A stretch of 64,000 nt of DNA from Candidatus Margulisiibacteriota bacterium. Lineage in GTDB: Bacteria; Margulisbacteria; WOR-1; O2-12-FULL-45-9; XYB2-FULL-48-7. The stretch is taken from NCBI GenBank assembly GCA_025453605.1, contig JALOPZ010000002.1:1-64000 (forward strand), read 5' to 3'. The stretch's first letter is position 1. The number at the start of each line of letters is the position of its first letter. Both the position numbers and the translations under genes were made by a program. This document shows positions 16,333-24,126 of this stretch, piece after piece. The notes beneath the pieces are model-generated. The model saw nothing but the letters and a program-made list of their open reading frames with translations. It was not told the origin of the DNA and made no database searches.

Positions 16333-18030
16333 ATGATCGAGAAAATGAACAAGCGACCGGCCATCCTAGTGGTCTGTTTGCTTCTTACGCTGGCCAACGT
16401 TGCCTGGGGGGCGGCCAGCTGGGAAGTCCGCCTTTCGACCGCCGATGATATCCTCAATGATGTCGCTTTCACCTCCGCTCTGACCGGCTGGGCGGTCGGT
16501 AACGGCGGCGCGCTCCTCCGCTCGACCGATCGCGGCCGGACCTGGACGGCTGAAGCTTCCGGCACGGCGCAAGACCTCAATGCTCTCAAATTCGCCAGCG
16601 CGACCAGCGGGTACGCCGTCGGCGCCGCCCGGACGGTCGTCAGTTATAACGGAACAAACTGGACCGCTGCCCAGGTCCCGCACGCCGTTGACATCGATCT
16701 GTACGACGTTCAACTTACCGGGACCGCGACCATCCTCGCCTTTGGCGGGGCGGGGTACTCCGGCGGCACCAGTAATTACCGGAACTTTTTCCGCAGCCGC
16801 GACGGCGGAGTGAGCTGGGAGAGCTATAATATCCGCAATACCGCCGAAGCGACCACGGTCCGCAATTATCTCTATGCTGCTTCTTTCCTGGGGAATGGGA
16901 CCGGTTGGGCGGTCGGGATCAACAGCGCGGCGACGCCGGCCGGCAAGATCTTTAAGACGACCGACGGCGGCGAGACCTGGGCTGACATCACCCCGGCGGC
17001 GATGGAAAACATCATTTTCCGGGACGTTTATTTTTGGGACGCCAATAACGGTTGGATCGCTGGCGGCGACCAGGTGAGCGGGGCCGGCTACATATATTAT
17101 ACGGATAACGGGGGAACGACCTGGACGTCCCAGCATACCGCTACCCCCGGTCTTTTTGCCTCCCTGACCGGCACGGCGACGACCGATCTTTGGAGCGTCA
17201 GCCGGACAAAATTTTATAACTTTGACGGAACCAATTGGGTCGAGACCGCCAGCGGTCTGGCCGCCGGGGCTTTCACCGCGGTCAATTTCTCTGATCCCTG
17301 GAACGGGTGGGTGGTCGGTGGCCGGCCGACAGCCGATGGGGCGCTCCGCTATGTTTATAAATACGTGGTTGAGCCGTATGCTTTGGCCTCGGATCGGGTC
17401 CTTTATATTTCGGCCGTGACCCAGGAGTCGGCCGTGATCGCCTTTTCCGGTGCCAATATCCAGTCCAATGCCGCGCTGACGCTGGAGGCGGTGGCTGGCG
17501 TGCCGCTGGTCACCTACGAAGTGGTTTACGATCCGACCGTCGGCAAGCACAAGATCGACGCCCGGGTCCGGGTCGATCAGGCGACCGCCCTGACCGGGAC
17601 CTACAATTTTTATGTTAACAACCCCGATGAAGGGACCGCCGGGAGCGGGACCTTTGTGCTGCGGGCTTCAGCGACGCCGACCGAGCGGCCGGTGGCCGAC
17701 ACCGTGCCGGCCGGAGTGTTCGACCCGGCCACGACCACCTCGCTCGACATGAACGTCAAAACGCTTGGGCCGGTCAGTGGAAGCGGGGTACGGACCTCTT
17801 CGGTCCCGGCCGATGTGCCGCTGGAGCTGGTCGTTTACCGAATTGATACCCGGACCATCGCTTACCGTAAGCAGTTCAACGCCGATCCGAGCGGCTACAC
17901 GACGCTCACCCTGCAAAAAGTGACCGACCTGGGGCTCGAGGTCGCCGACGGCATCTATAACGCCGTCGTCCTGCACCCGCAATACGGTAAGATCGGCAGT
18001 GGAGTTATTGTTGTACACCGCACGCGTTAA
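16333..18030 (+). CDS. Exported YCF48-like beta-propeller protein
   Basis: 565 residues. The ATG is preceded by AGGAG at 8-base spacing. A signal peptide covers residues 1-31 (AILVVCLLLTLANVAWGA). Residues about 30-340 carry repeated blades with GWAVG.GG.L.RS.DRG.TW-type motifs, as in YCF48/Hcf136 and BNR/sialidase-like propellers; at least five blades can be counted (for example GWAVGNGGALL, GWAVGI, GWIAGG, GWVVGG). The C-terminal 200 residues are two beta-sandwich-like segments, the last ending in GIYNAVVLHPQYGKIGSGVIVV, FlgD-like in layout. The stop lies inside the next gene's start region, so translation is probably coupled. It is a secreted scaffold or binding protein of unknown ligand. 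Confidence 0.8.
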   Translation: MIEKMNKRPAILVVCLLLTLANVAWGAASWEVRLSTADDILNDVAFTSALTGWAVGNGGALLRSTDRGRTWTAEASGTAQDLNALKFASATSGYAVGAARTVVSYNGTNWTAAQVPHAVDIDLYDVQLTGTATILAFGGAGYSGGTSNYRNFFRSRDGGVSWESYNIRNTAEATTVRNYLYAASFLGNGTGWAVGINSAATPAGKIFKTTDGGETWADITPAAMENIIFRDVYFWDANNGWIAGGDQVSGAGYIYYTDNGGTTWTSQHTATPGLFASLTGTATTDLWSVSRTKFYNFDGTNWVETASGLAAGAFTAVNFSDPWNGWVVGGRPTADGALRYVYKYVVEPYALASDRVLYISAVTQESAVIAFSGANIQSNAALTLEAVAGVPLVTYEVVYDPTVGKHKIDARVRVDQATALTGTYNFYVNNPDEGTAGSGTFVLRASATPTERPVADTVPAGVFDPATTTSLDMNVKTLGPVSGSGVRTSSVPADVPLELVVYRIDTRTIAYRKQFNADPSGYTTLTLQKVTDLGLEVADGIYNAVVLHPQYGKIGSGVIVVHRTR

Positions 18031-19927
18031 ACTAACGGCGATCGGACTGGTCCTGCTGCTGGCCGGAGCGGCCGGCGCGCAGTTCAGCGCGCCCGATCCG
18101 TCGACCAACACGCCGAGCGGCCGGGTCCTCGGGATCGGCCGGGCGGGAGCGGCGCTCTCCGGCGATACCTTTGATATTTTTCTCAATCCGGCCGGATTAG
18201 CCCAGGCGGATAACTGGGCGGTCAGCTCGATGTCGGGGAAGCTGCTAGATGAGTACAGCTATCTCTCGTTCGCCGGTTATTATCCGACCAATGTCGGGAC
18301 TTTCGGGTTCGGTTTTATGGGGTCGTCGATCGGTGGGGCGTTCGCCACCATGCGTGATCCGGAATCTTCCCTCGAAGATCCGATCTACATTATTGACTAC
18401 AGCAAACCGCAGATCAATTACTTCAGCAATGTTATGGCCCTCTCTTACGGGAGCAACCTGAGCCGCTTTTTCAACCGCTTTGGCTGGGAAAAGCAGCTTT
18501 CGGTCGGCGCCAGCCTCAAGATGTTCAGTTCCGCTCTTTCCGGCGGCGATATTACTCAGGGCGGGGCGACCGGGACCGAGCTGAACCTCGGTTTGCTTTA
18601 TGACACCAATCTGCCGTACCTGACGGTCGGCGCTGTCCTGCAAAACGCGCTCCCGTCGTCCCTCGGCGGCCGGCTCCGCTACGACACCGGTCACGAAGAA
18701 TCGTATCCGGCCGCTCTCCGGCTCGGCGGCGTCGTTCGGGTGATCGGCAAGAACAATTCGCTCCGGACGATCGGATCGCACGACCTTAAGGTTGTACTCG
18801 ATTACAACACATATCCGACCCTTTCCCTGCCGGGGACCATCCATCTCGGCGCGGAGTACAGTCCGCTGCCGCTGATCTCGCTCCGCGCCGGGCTCGACCA
18901 GGATGTCGTCGGCAACGGCACCGGGACGGGGATGAGTCAGGCTTCCAGTCTGACGGGGGGCGTTGGTTTCAACATGGGCGGTTTCCGCTTTGATTACGCC
19001 TATAACCAGTACTCCTGGGCGACCAACAGTTCCACCAATTATATTTCGCTCACCTACAGCCCGCCGCTCAAGGCCGAGCAGAAAGCGGCCGACCAGGTCG
19101 TCTTTACCTCGCCGGTCGACAAGACCATTACCTTTGATGCCACGGCCCGGGTCAAAGGGGTGGTGGTCGATCCGGCGATCTTCCTCTTTACCATTGGCGG
19201 CAAAGGGCCCAAGATGGACCTGAGCGGCAACTTTGATCAGACGGTCGACCTGACGATCGGCAAGAACCGGGTGGCGGCGGTCGGCAAAGACCGGGCCGGC
19301 AAGCAGAACTTTGACCGGAGCTTCCGGCTCCTCCGTTTGACCACTTTCCCCGACGTGCCAACGACCTACTGGGTCGCCCAGCCGGTCTCTCTCCTCGCCA
19401 TGACCAATGTCATCACCGGCTATCCCGACGGGACCTTCCGGCCTGAGGGCAATATAACCCGGGCCGAAATGTGCTCGTTGCTCATGAAAACTAAAACCGG
19501 GCCAACCACCAGCGAGACTTCCGTGGCCAGCCAACCACCAGCGCGGTTCAAGGATGTGCCATCCACCCACTGGGCCTCAAGGTTTATTGCGGAGGCCGCT
19601 TCAACGGGGGTTGTTAAAGGCTATCCTGGCAACGTCTTCAAGCCGGCCGGCAAGATCACCCGGGCCGAAGGGCTGGCGATGATCACCCGCTTTGCCGGAG
19701 TTTCGGAAGAGGTGTACCAGTACGAGTTCCCCGACGTTTCCTACAACCATTGGGCGTCCAAGCTGATCGCCGGCGCCAACAAGGCCGGGCTGCTCGAGTT
19801 TTTGGCCGGCAGGAATTTTGAGGCTGATCAGGCGCTGACCCGCGCCGAGACGGTGGAGTTATTACAGCGGACACTTTACGTTCAGTCGCTGTTGAAGAAG
19901 GATTTGTTGAATTGGGACACATACTAG
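17999..19927 (+). CDS. PorV/UPF0164-like outer-membrane barrel with three C-terminal SLH domains
   Basis: 642 residues from GTG 17999, overlapping the previous gene by 32 bases. TTG 18011, six bases after GGAG, is an alternative that gives the same signal peptide (LTAIGLVLLLAGAAGA). Residues about 30-360 have the RVLGIGRAGAALSGDTFDIFLNPAGLA opening split across conserved glycines, then alternating beta strands typical of PorV/UPF0164 barrels. An Ig-like linker (about 365-445, PVDKTITFDATARVKG) follows. Three SLH domains lie near 450-492, 518-560 and 580-625 (GYPDGTFRPEGNITRAEM; GYPGNVFKPAGKITRAE; a degenerate third). It probably links outer membrane and peptidoglycan-associated polymer. Other SLH porins I know of carry SLH N-terminally, so the order here is unusual. 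Confidence 0.8.
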   Translation: MELLLYTARVKLTAIGLVLLLAGAAGAQFSAPDPSTNTPSGRVLGIGRAGAALSGDTFDIFLNPAGLAQADNWAVSSMSGKLLDEYSYLSFAGYYPTNVGTFGFGFMGSSIGGAFATMRDPESSLEDPIYIIDYSKPQINYFSNVMALSYGSNLSRFFNRFGWEKQLSVGASLKMFSSALSGGDITQGGATGTELNLGLLYDTNLPYLTVGAVLQNALPSSLGGRLRYDTGHEESYPAALRLGGVVRVIGKNNSLRTIGSHDLKVVLDYNTYPTLSLPGTIHLGAEYSPLPLISLRAGLDQDVVGNGTGTGMSQASSLTGGVGFNMGGFRFDYAYNQYSWATNSSTNYISLTYSPPLKAEQKAADQVVFTSPVDKTITFDATARVKGVVVDPAIFLFTIGGKGPKMDLSGNFDQTVDLTIGKNRVAAVGKDRAGKQNFDRSFRLLRLTTFPDVPTTYWVAQPVSLLAMTNVITGYPDGTFRPEGNITRAEMCSLLMKTKTGPTTSETSVASQPPARFKDVPSTHWASRFIAEAASTGVVKGYPGNVFKPAGKITRAEGLAMITRFAGVSEEVYQYEFPDVSYNHWASKLIAGANKAGLLEFLAGRNFEADQALTRAETVELLQRTLYVQSLLKKDLLNWDTY

Positions 19928-19930
19928 AGT

Positions 19931-19965
19931 TAAGCGATAAGCTGTAAGTAGTAAGCGGTAAGAGG
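19931..19965. repeat. Heptamer array TAAGNNN, left flank of S23 gene
   Basis: Five perfect-period 7-base units: TAAGCGA, TAAGCTG, TAAGTAG, TAAGCGG, TAAGAGG. The right flank of the S23 gene has the same motif in inverted orientation. Confidence 0.9.
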
Positions 19966-19985
19966 GGCAGAGGGGGCTGGGGAGG

Positions 19986-20354
19986 ATGAAAACATTTCGG
20001 GAATTGATCGTTTGGCAGAAAGCGCATCGGCTAACATTGGAAGTCTACCGGGCAACCAGGGGTTTTCCAAGGGAAGAAAGATACGGATTGGTTTCGCAGG
20101 TCAGAAGGTCGGCGGCCTCAACGGCCACGAACATTGTCGAAGGATATAAGCGGGCAAGCGTTAAGGAGAATCTGCGCTTCCTTAACACGGCCGACGGGTC
20201 GCTCGAAGAAACAAAATACCATTTGCTTCTTTCCCGGGACCTGGGATATATTGGTGACGACGACTTTAAGAATTTTGAATTGCTGTGTGACGAAGTTGGT
20301 CGATTGCTATGCGGGTACCAAAAAGCGCTGATCGCTAAAGCGGGTAAGGATTGA
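19986..20354 (+). CDS. Four-helix bundle protein, S23/IVP family (TIGR02436-like)
   Basis: 122 residues, the usual length of the family. Motifs F.ELIVWQKAH (residues 4-13), FPREERYGL, QVRRSAAS and NIVEGYKR are diagnostic of the S23 family first found in intervening sequences of 23S rRNA genes; free-standing copies are common in uncultured bacteria. Here it is not in rRNA but sits between two surface-protein genes. It is bracketed by inverted heptamer arrays at 19931-19965 and 20382-20416, so gene plus flanks could be one insertion unit. GGGGAGG lies directly against the ATG, closer than ideal. The molecular role of the family is unsettled; structural relatives include the diversity-generating-retroelement accessory protein Avd. 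Confidence 0.88.
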   Translation: MKTFRELIVWQKAHRLTLEVYRATRGFPREERYGLVSQVRRSAASTATNIVEGYKRASVKENLRFLNTADGSLEETKYHLLLSRDLGYIGDDDFKNFELLCDEVGRLLCGYQKALIAKAGKD

Positions 20355-20381
20355 ATCGGACCAATAGGGCAGCCTAAGTGC

Positions 20382-20416
20382 CTTAATCCTTACAGCTTAT
20401 AGCTTATCGCTTACGA
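20382..20416. repeat. Heptamer array CTTANNN, right flank of S23 gene
   Basis: Five 7-base units: CTTAATC, CTTACAG, CTTATAG, CTTATCG, CTTACGA. It is the reverse complement type of the array at 19931-19965 (for example CTTACAG versus CTGTAAG). Confidence 0.9.
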
Positions 20417-20437
20417 TCGAACAAGGAGGAGTTTACA

Positions 20438-22558
20438 ATGAAAAAAAATATAATGATGTTGGTGGTTGGGTTCGCAGCGCTCGCGACAATGGCCGCGAGC
20501 CCGGGGTGGGGGGCGGTGCCGATGAAATTCAGCGTACAAGGAAAAACTCAACCGGCTGCGCCCGGCTCAGTTACTATCTTGGGAATTATTTACGATGGAA
20601 CTGCAGGCTCAAACCCGCCTAGAACTACTTTGGGGCCCAAGACGGTAACCGCAGATTCGGCAGGGGTTTTCAATGTTGCTTTTGACCTTGATGCTAATGA
20701 TCCTTATCTGTTATCTGGTAACGCTGTGGTTGATTTAAACGTTTATGCTGGGACGACAACCTCGGGGACCGCTCTTGGTGGGATTGCCGGGCAGAAATTG
20801 TATTCCTCACCCTACGCACTTCGTGCTGCGGTAGCGGAGTCGTTGCCGGGAGTAACTGTGAGCAATGGCAACGTCGGGATCGGGATAACGAATCCCACCC
20901 AGAAGTTAGAGGTGGATGGAAATATTTCGGCGAATTATAGCAATAATAACCCATATATTTACCTGAATAACGCAAACAGGTCTACTGGCACTGGTGCGGG
21001 GTGGGTGCTTTGGGGGGGGGGTGGGCCATTTAACTTGTCGTCAAGCGGGTATAGCCCTAGCGGTGGAGGGGAGAGTGTTAGGCTTAGTGTAGCGAGAGAT
21101 GGCAATGTCGGCATAGGGACGACTGCTCCAGGGGTGAAGCTGGAGGTCAGCGGTTCAGGCGGTTCTAACAAGGACCTGGTCGTTAATGGGCGGATTCAGA
21201 CTGGAGACTCAAATAATTTTGGCGGAGTATGGTTCGATAATACTAACAAAAGATTTATTGGTGCCGGCGCAGGGAACAATCTGAGCTTTTGGAATAATGG
21301 CGACTGGCGAATGAATATTGCTGATAACGGTAATGTTGGGATCGGGACGGCGACTGTTAATGATAAGCTAGAAGTCTCGGGCAGCGCTATTCGCTTGAGT
21401 TATTCTGCTGAGCCATCCCGTTATTATGCAAGATTGTTGCACACTGTCGCAGATAACGCCCCGAACGCAAATACATTGCAGTTCTCAATTACAAATCGTA
21501 ATGCCGGAGATGTCATAAATACTGGCACCCCTTTAACTTTAACGGGGGCTGGTAATGTTGGGATTGGAACAACAATCCCTTACGCAGGATTGCATGTTAA
21601 AACGCCGACAGGTGTCACATACAGTACTGGAATATATGTCGAAAGCGCTGACGGTGTGGCTATCCAGGCAGTAGGAAATTCCTGGGGAGTTTATAGCAGC
21701 TCGGGTAAAAACTATTTTGGCGGTAATGTGGGGATTGGAACAGCTGACTTAGGTAGCGGAGGGCTGTTTGTCGGCGGCGGGAGGAAGGTTGGTATTGGGA
21801 CGAAGGATCCCAGATTCCCGCTGGAGATAACCGGCTCCACATATTTTTACCAGCCAAATGGCGGGATGGGCTTGTTACCTACTGCGCAGGATGTGTTTAT
21901 AGTCCCAGGAAGTAATTACTATTATTATTCGATGGCCTGCGATCAGGGCATCGCCGCTGCTAAGTACCATGCCTTTTCCGACTCAAGAATAAAAGAAGGT
22001 GTCACAAAATCAGATAGTGCCGATGACTTGAAAACTCTTAATAATCTAGCAATTGTCGATTTTAAATATGTTGATAAGATCTCGAAGGGGAGCAATCCGC
22101 AAAAAGGATTAATTGCGCAGCAAGTGGAAGATATTTTACCTCAAGCTGTATCAAAGATGACGGATTTCATTCCGAACATTTATCAAAAAGCGGAAAGAGC
22201 TGTTGTTGATGCCGGCGCAAAAACATTGACGCTAACAATGATGAATGTTCCAGACCTGAAGGCTGGAGACTCTATTCGATTGATCTTTAAGGACAAAGAC
22301 GGGCGCGAAGGGGTGGAGGAAAAAGAAGTTGTTTCTATTGCCGGGCGTTCGTTTGTCGTTAAGGAGTGGGGCCATGATGCCAGCGACATTATTGTTTATG
22401 GGAAAAAAGTTGCTGATTTCCGTAACCTTGATTATAACTACATATTTTCGACAGGGATCAGCGCGATCCAGGAGCTTTCTAAAAAGGTTGAATCACAGCA
22501 GAAGCAGATCGACGACCTGACGGCGCAGTTGGAGAAGCTGGAAAAGGCGGCGAAGTAA
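20438..22558 (+). CDS. Tail-fibre-like exported protein with Peptidase S74 chaperone domain
   Basis: 706 residues; AAGGAGGAG precedes the ATG. A signal peptide (residues 1-27, ending SPGWGA) is followed by a beta domain (about 28-135). Six collagen-fibre-like elements of type GNVGIGT.xPxxxLEVxG follow through about residue 470. These occur in phage tail fibres and bacterial surface fibres. A C-terminal Peptidase_S74 intramolecular chaperone begins near residue 515 with the signature S-D-S-R-I-K, then GLIAQQVEDILPQAV. In known members this domain trimerises the fibre and cuts itself off. The last 40 residues form a coiled coil (ELSKKVESQQKQIDDLTAQL). A signal peptide and the neighbours favour a cell-surface fibre over a prophage; no other phage gene is present. 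Base composition is more AT-rich than upstream genes. Confidence 0.85.
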   Translation: MKKNIMMLVVGFAALATMAASPGWGAVPMKFSVQGKTQPAAPGSVTILGIIYDGTAGSNPPRTTLGPKTVTADSAGVFNVAFDLDANDPYLLSGNAVVDLNVYAGTTTSGTALGGIAGQKLYSSPYALRAAVAESLPGVTVSNGNVGIGITNPTQKLEVDGNISANYSNNNPYIYLNNANRSTGTGAGWVLWGGGGPFNLSSSGYSPSGGGESVRLSVARDGNVGIGTTAPGVKLEVSGSGGSNKDLVVNGRIQTGDSNNFGGVWFDNTNKRFIGAGAGNNLSFWNNGDWRMNIADNGNVGIGTATVNDKLEVSGSAIRLSYSAEPSRYYARLLHTVADNAPNANTLQFSITNRNAGDVINTGTPLTLTGAGNVGIGTTIPYAGLHVKTPTGVTYSTGIYVESADGVAIQAVGNSWGVYSSSGKNYFGGNVGIGTADLGSGGLFVGGGRKVGIGTKDPRFPLEITGSTYFYQPNGGMGLLPTAQDVFIVPGSNYYYYSMACDQGIAAAKYHAFSDSRIKEGVTKSDSADDLKTLNNLAIVDFKYVDKISKGSNPQKGLIAQQVEDILPQAVSKMTDFIPNIYQKAERAVVDAGAKTLTLTMMNVPDLKAGDSIRLIFKDKDGREGVEEKEVVSIAGRSFVVKEWGHDASDIIVYGKKVADFRNLDYNYIFSTGISAIQELSKKVESQQKQIDDLTAQLEKLEKAAK

Positions 22559-22668
22559 AATAGGTAGTTAGTCGCGTGAAGCTGGCCTGGGTGGTTAGCT
22601 AACGCAAACCTGACGCAGGTGGTTGGGTGAGTTGGATGGCTTAGGGGAGAGCTGGGGAGGTGGGGAAT

Positions 22669-22706
22669 CCCTCGACTCAGGTTTTGCAAAACTGAGTTCG
22701 CTCGGG
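22669..22706. repeat. Imperfect palindrome (CTCAG/CTGAG) in intergenic region
   Basis: CTCAG, one base, TTTTGCAAAA, then CTGAG, with outer CCC and GGG. It could fold to a hairpin after the fibre gene. There is no clear U-tract, so a terminator role is uncertain. It lies in a 156-base gap; the rest of that gap shows nothing recognisable. Confidence 0.5.
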
Positions 22707-22737
22707 ATAAAAGATGGACGAAAAGAGGAGTTTAGAA

Positions 22738-23001
22738 GTGGCAGACAGGATCGAAAAGTTAATAGTTGACGGGCAGCAGGAAGTGCTGACCGCCATTAAT
22801 CGGCTCGGCAGTGAAATGCAGAATATGCGAGCTGATATGCGTGGGATGGATCTTAATATCCGGACATTGGATCAGAAGATCGACCGGGCCCACGATAGCT
22901 TGAAAAAAGAGATCCATGTTACTTCGAGCGCGCTTGATTATGAGATCAAAGAAGTTGGGCGAAAACTTGATCTGCACATCAAGCTGCCGGCGCATACATA
23001 G
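22738..23001 (+). CDS. Small coiled-coil protein, unknown function
   Basis: 88 residues from GTG 22738, seven bases after GGAG. The ATG at 22714 would add eight residues but has no Shine-Dalgarno in front. The protein is almost wholly heptad-like helix (NRLGSEMQNMRADMRGMDLNIRTLDQKIDRAH...), followed by a second helix and a short LHIKLPAH tail. There is no signal peptide or membrane segment, so it is probably cytoplasmic, in contrast to its exported neighbours. It may act as an oligomerising or tethering factor for the locus; I do not recognise the family. Confidence 0.65.
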   Translation: MADRIEKLIVDGQQEVLTAINRLGSEMQNMRADMRGMDLNIRTLDQKIDRAHDSLKKEIHVTSSALDYEIKEVGRKLDLHIKLPAHT

Positions 23002-23010
23002 GAGAAGGCA

Positions 23011-24105
23011 ATTAGCATTAAAGGATTGATCGTAGCGGGACTGACAATAATGACACTGGCCGTCGCGGCGAGCGCCGCTATTGACCCCGTCACGATCTCC
23101 TCCGGCGCCACGTTCACGACCACTTTCTCAGACATCAAGGGCCAGTCGCTGATCGGCGGCAGCGGCACTCTGCAATTGGGGTCGATCTACACGCTGCTGG
23201 GCGCCCCGGCACAGGTCGGTACGGCACCCCCGGGAACTGTCCCCCTGACCATTACCCGCAGCGGCAATGATATCGTTCTGACCTGGGATAAAAACTCGGC
23301 TCCGTCAGTCGACATCTACACCCTGACCGGCGACGGCTCCGGCGTTTACAGCGATTCCGGTTTTACCGTGAAAATGGGGACCCACACCAGCGGGACGCTC
23401 ACCGATACCGCGCAGGTGGGGGCCGGCAATCCGGAAAAATATTACAAAGGGGTTATGACCGGCTACGATAGTTTCCTTTTGGGTCCGGAGTACGGCAACA
23501 AGACCTGCCTCCAGGCGGCTCAGGCGGTGGGGAAAGTGAATTACGTGTTTGCTGGTGGAAATAATTTTTTCAATTATCCGTTTGCTAAAACAGACACCAT
23601 AAACACAATATTTGGCAATAAAGCGATCGGCCAGCCCGGAACTGCTGTAAATATCGCTTCTGGGTCGCGGGTGCTTGCACATAATTATTCGGCAGGGAAC
23701 TTTGAGGTTTCCGAGTTGTCGGGGACTGCTGGAACCTCGCAATGGTCGGCGTTAACACTTGCTCCGTCCAAAGGGAATATTTTCTTTAATGCTTCAACCA
23801 ATAACATAAATGTCACATTGGTTGGCCAGGTCGTTCCTGATCTTAGCGTCGCTTCCAGTGCTTTGGGGGGCAATAACCTGACCGGTTTGGTTTACCCGAA
23901 GGGGGAGAAGATCACTCTGTTCAGTAATTCAAAATCGGGCGATCGGTTGTTGGTTCAGAATGCAACTGGTTCTTTTGACACAATTGATTGTACAGGAGCA
24001 AACAGCTGGGCTAACGGCGCTTATGCCTTGAAGCCCACACTTGGCTATTGGTATTATCGCGATCCCAAGAACGGCAATATGACTTGGCAGCAGTCTCGAC
24101 CGTAA
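23011..24105 (+). CDS. Exported surface protein with TGDG/YYK/VGK C-terminal module; probable AUU start
   Basis: 364 residues if ATT 23011 is the start, 359 from TTG 23026. GGAG at 23001-23004 is six bases before ATT, and only the ATT version gives a leader with a basic n-region (MSIKGLIVAGLTIMTLAVAASA). An ATG-to-ATT change or an assembly error is possible. After a short beta domain, residues about 75-160 carry DIVLTWDKNSAPSV, TGDGSG and KYYKG. VGKVN then opens a roughly 190-residue module with NNFFNYPF and a terminal GYWYYRDPKNGN...RP. The protein encoded at 25435-26802 has the same order, and the giant protein ends similarly. No enzymatic motif is visible. Confidence 0.7.
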   Translation: MSIKGLIVAGLTIMTLAVAASAAIDPVTISSGATFTTTFSDIKGQSLIGGSGTLQLGSIYTLLGAPAQVGTAPPGTVPLTITRSGNDIVLTWDKNSAPSVDIYTLTGDGSGVYSDSGFTVKMGTHTSGTLTDTAQVGAGNPEKYYKGVMTGYDSFLLGPEYGNKTCLQAAQAVGKVNYVFAGGNNFFNYPFAKTDTINTIFGNKAIGQPGTAVNIASGSRVLAHNYSAGNFEVSELSGTAGTSQWSALTLAPSKGNIFFNASTNNINVTLVGQVVPDLSVASSALGGNNLTGLVYPKGEKITLFSNSKSGDRLLVQNATGSFDTIDCTGANSWANGAYALKPTLGYWYYRDPKNGNMTWQQSRP

Positions 24106-24126
24106 ATAAGGAGGAATCAGATAATT

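Noticed and set aside
20438..22558. Prophage tail-fibre gene
   Set aside because: A signal peptide and surface-gene neighbours, with no phage gene in the window.
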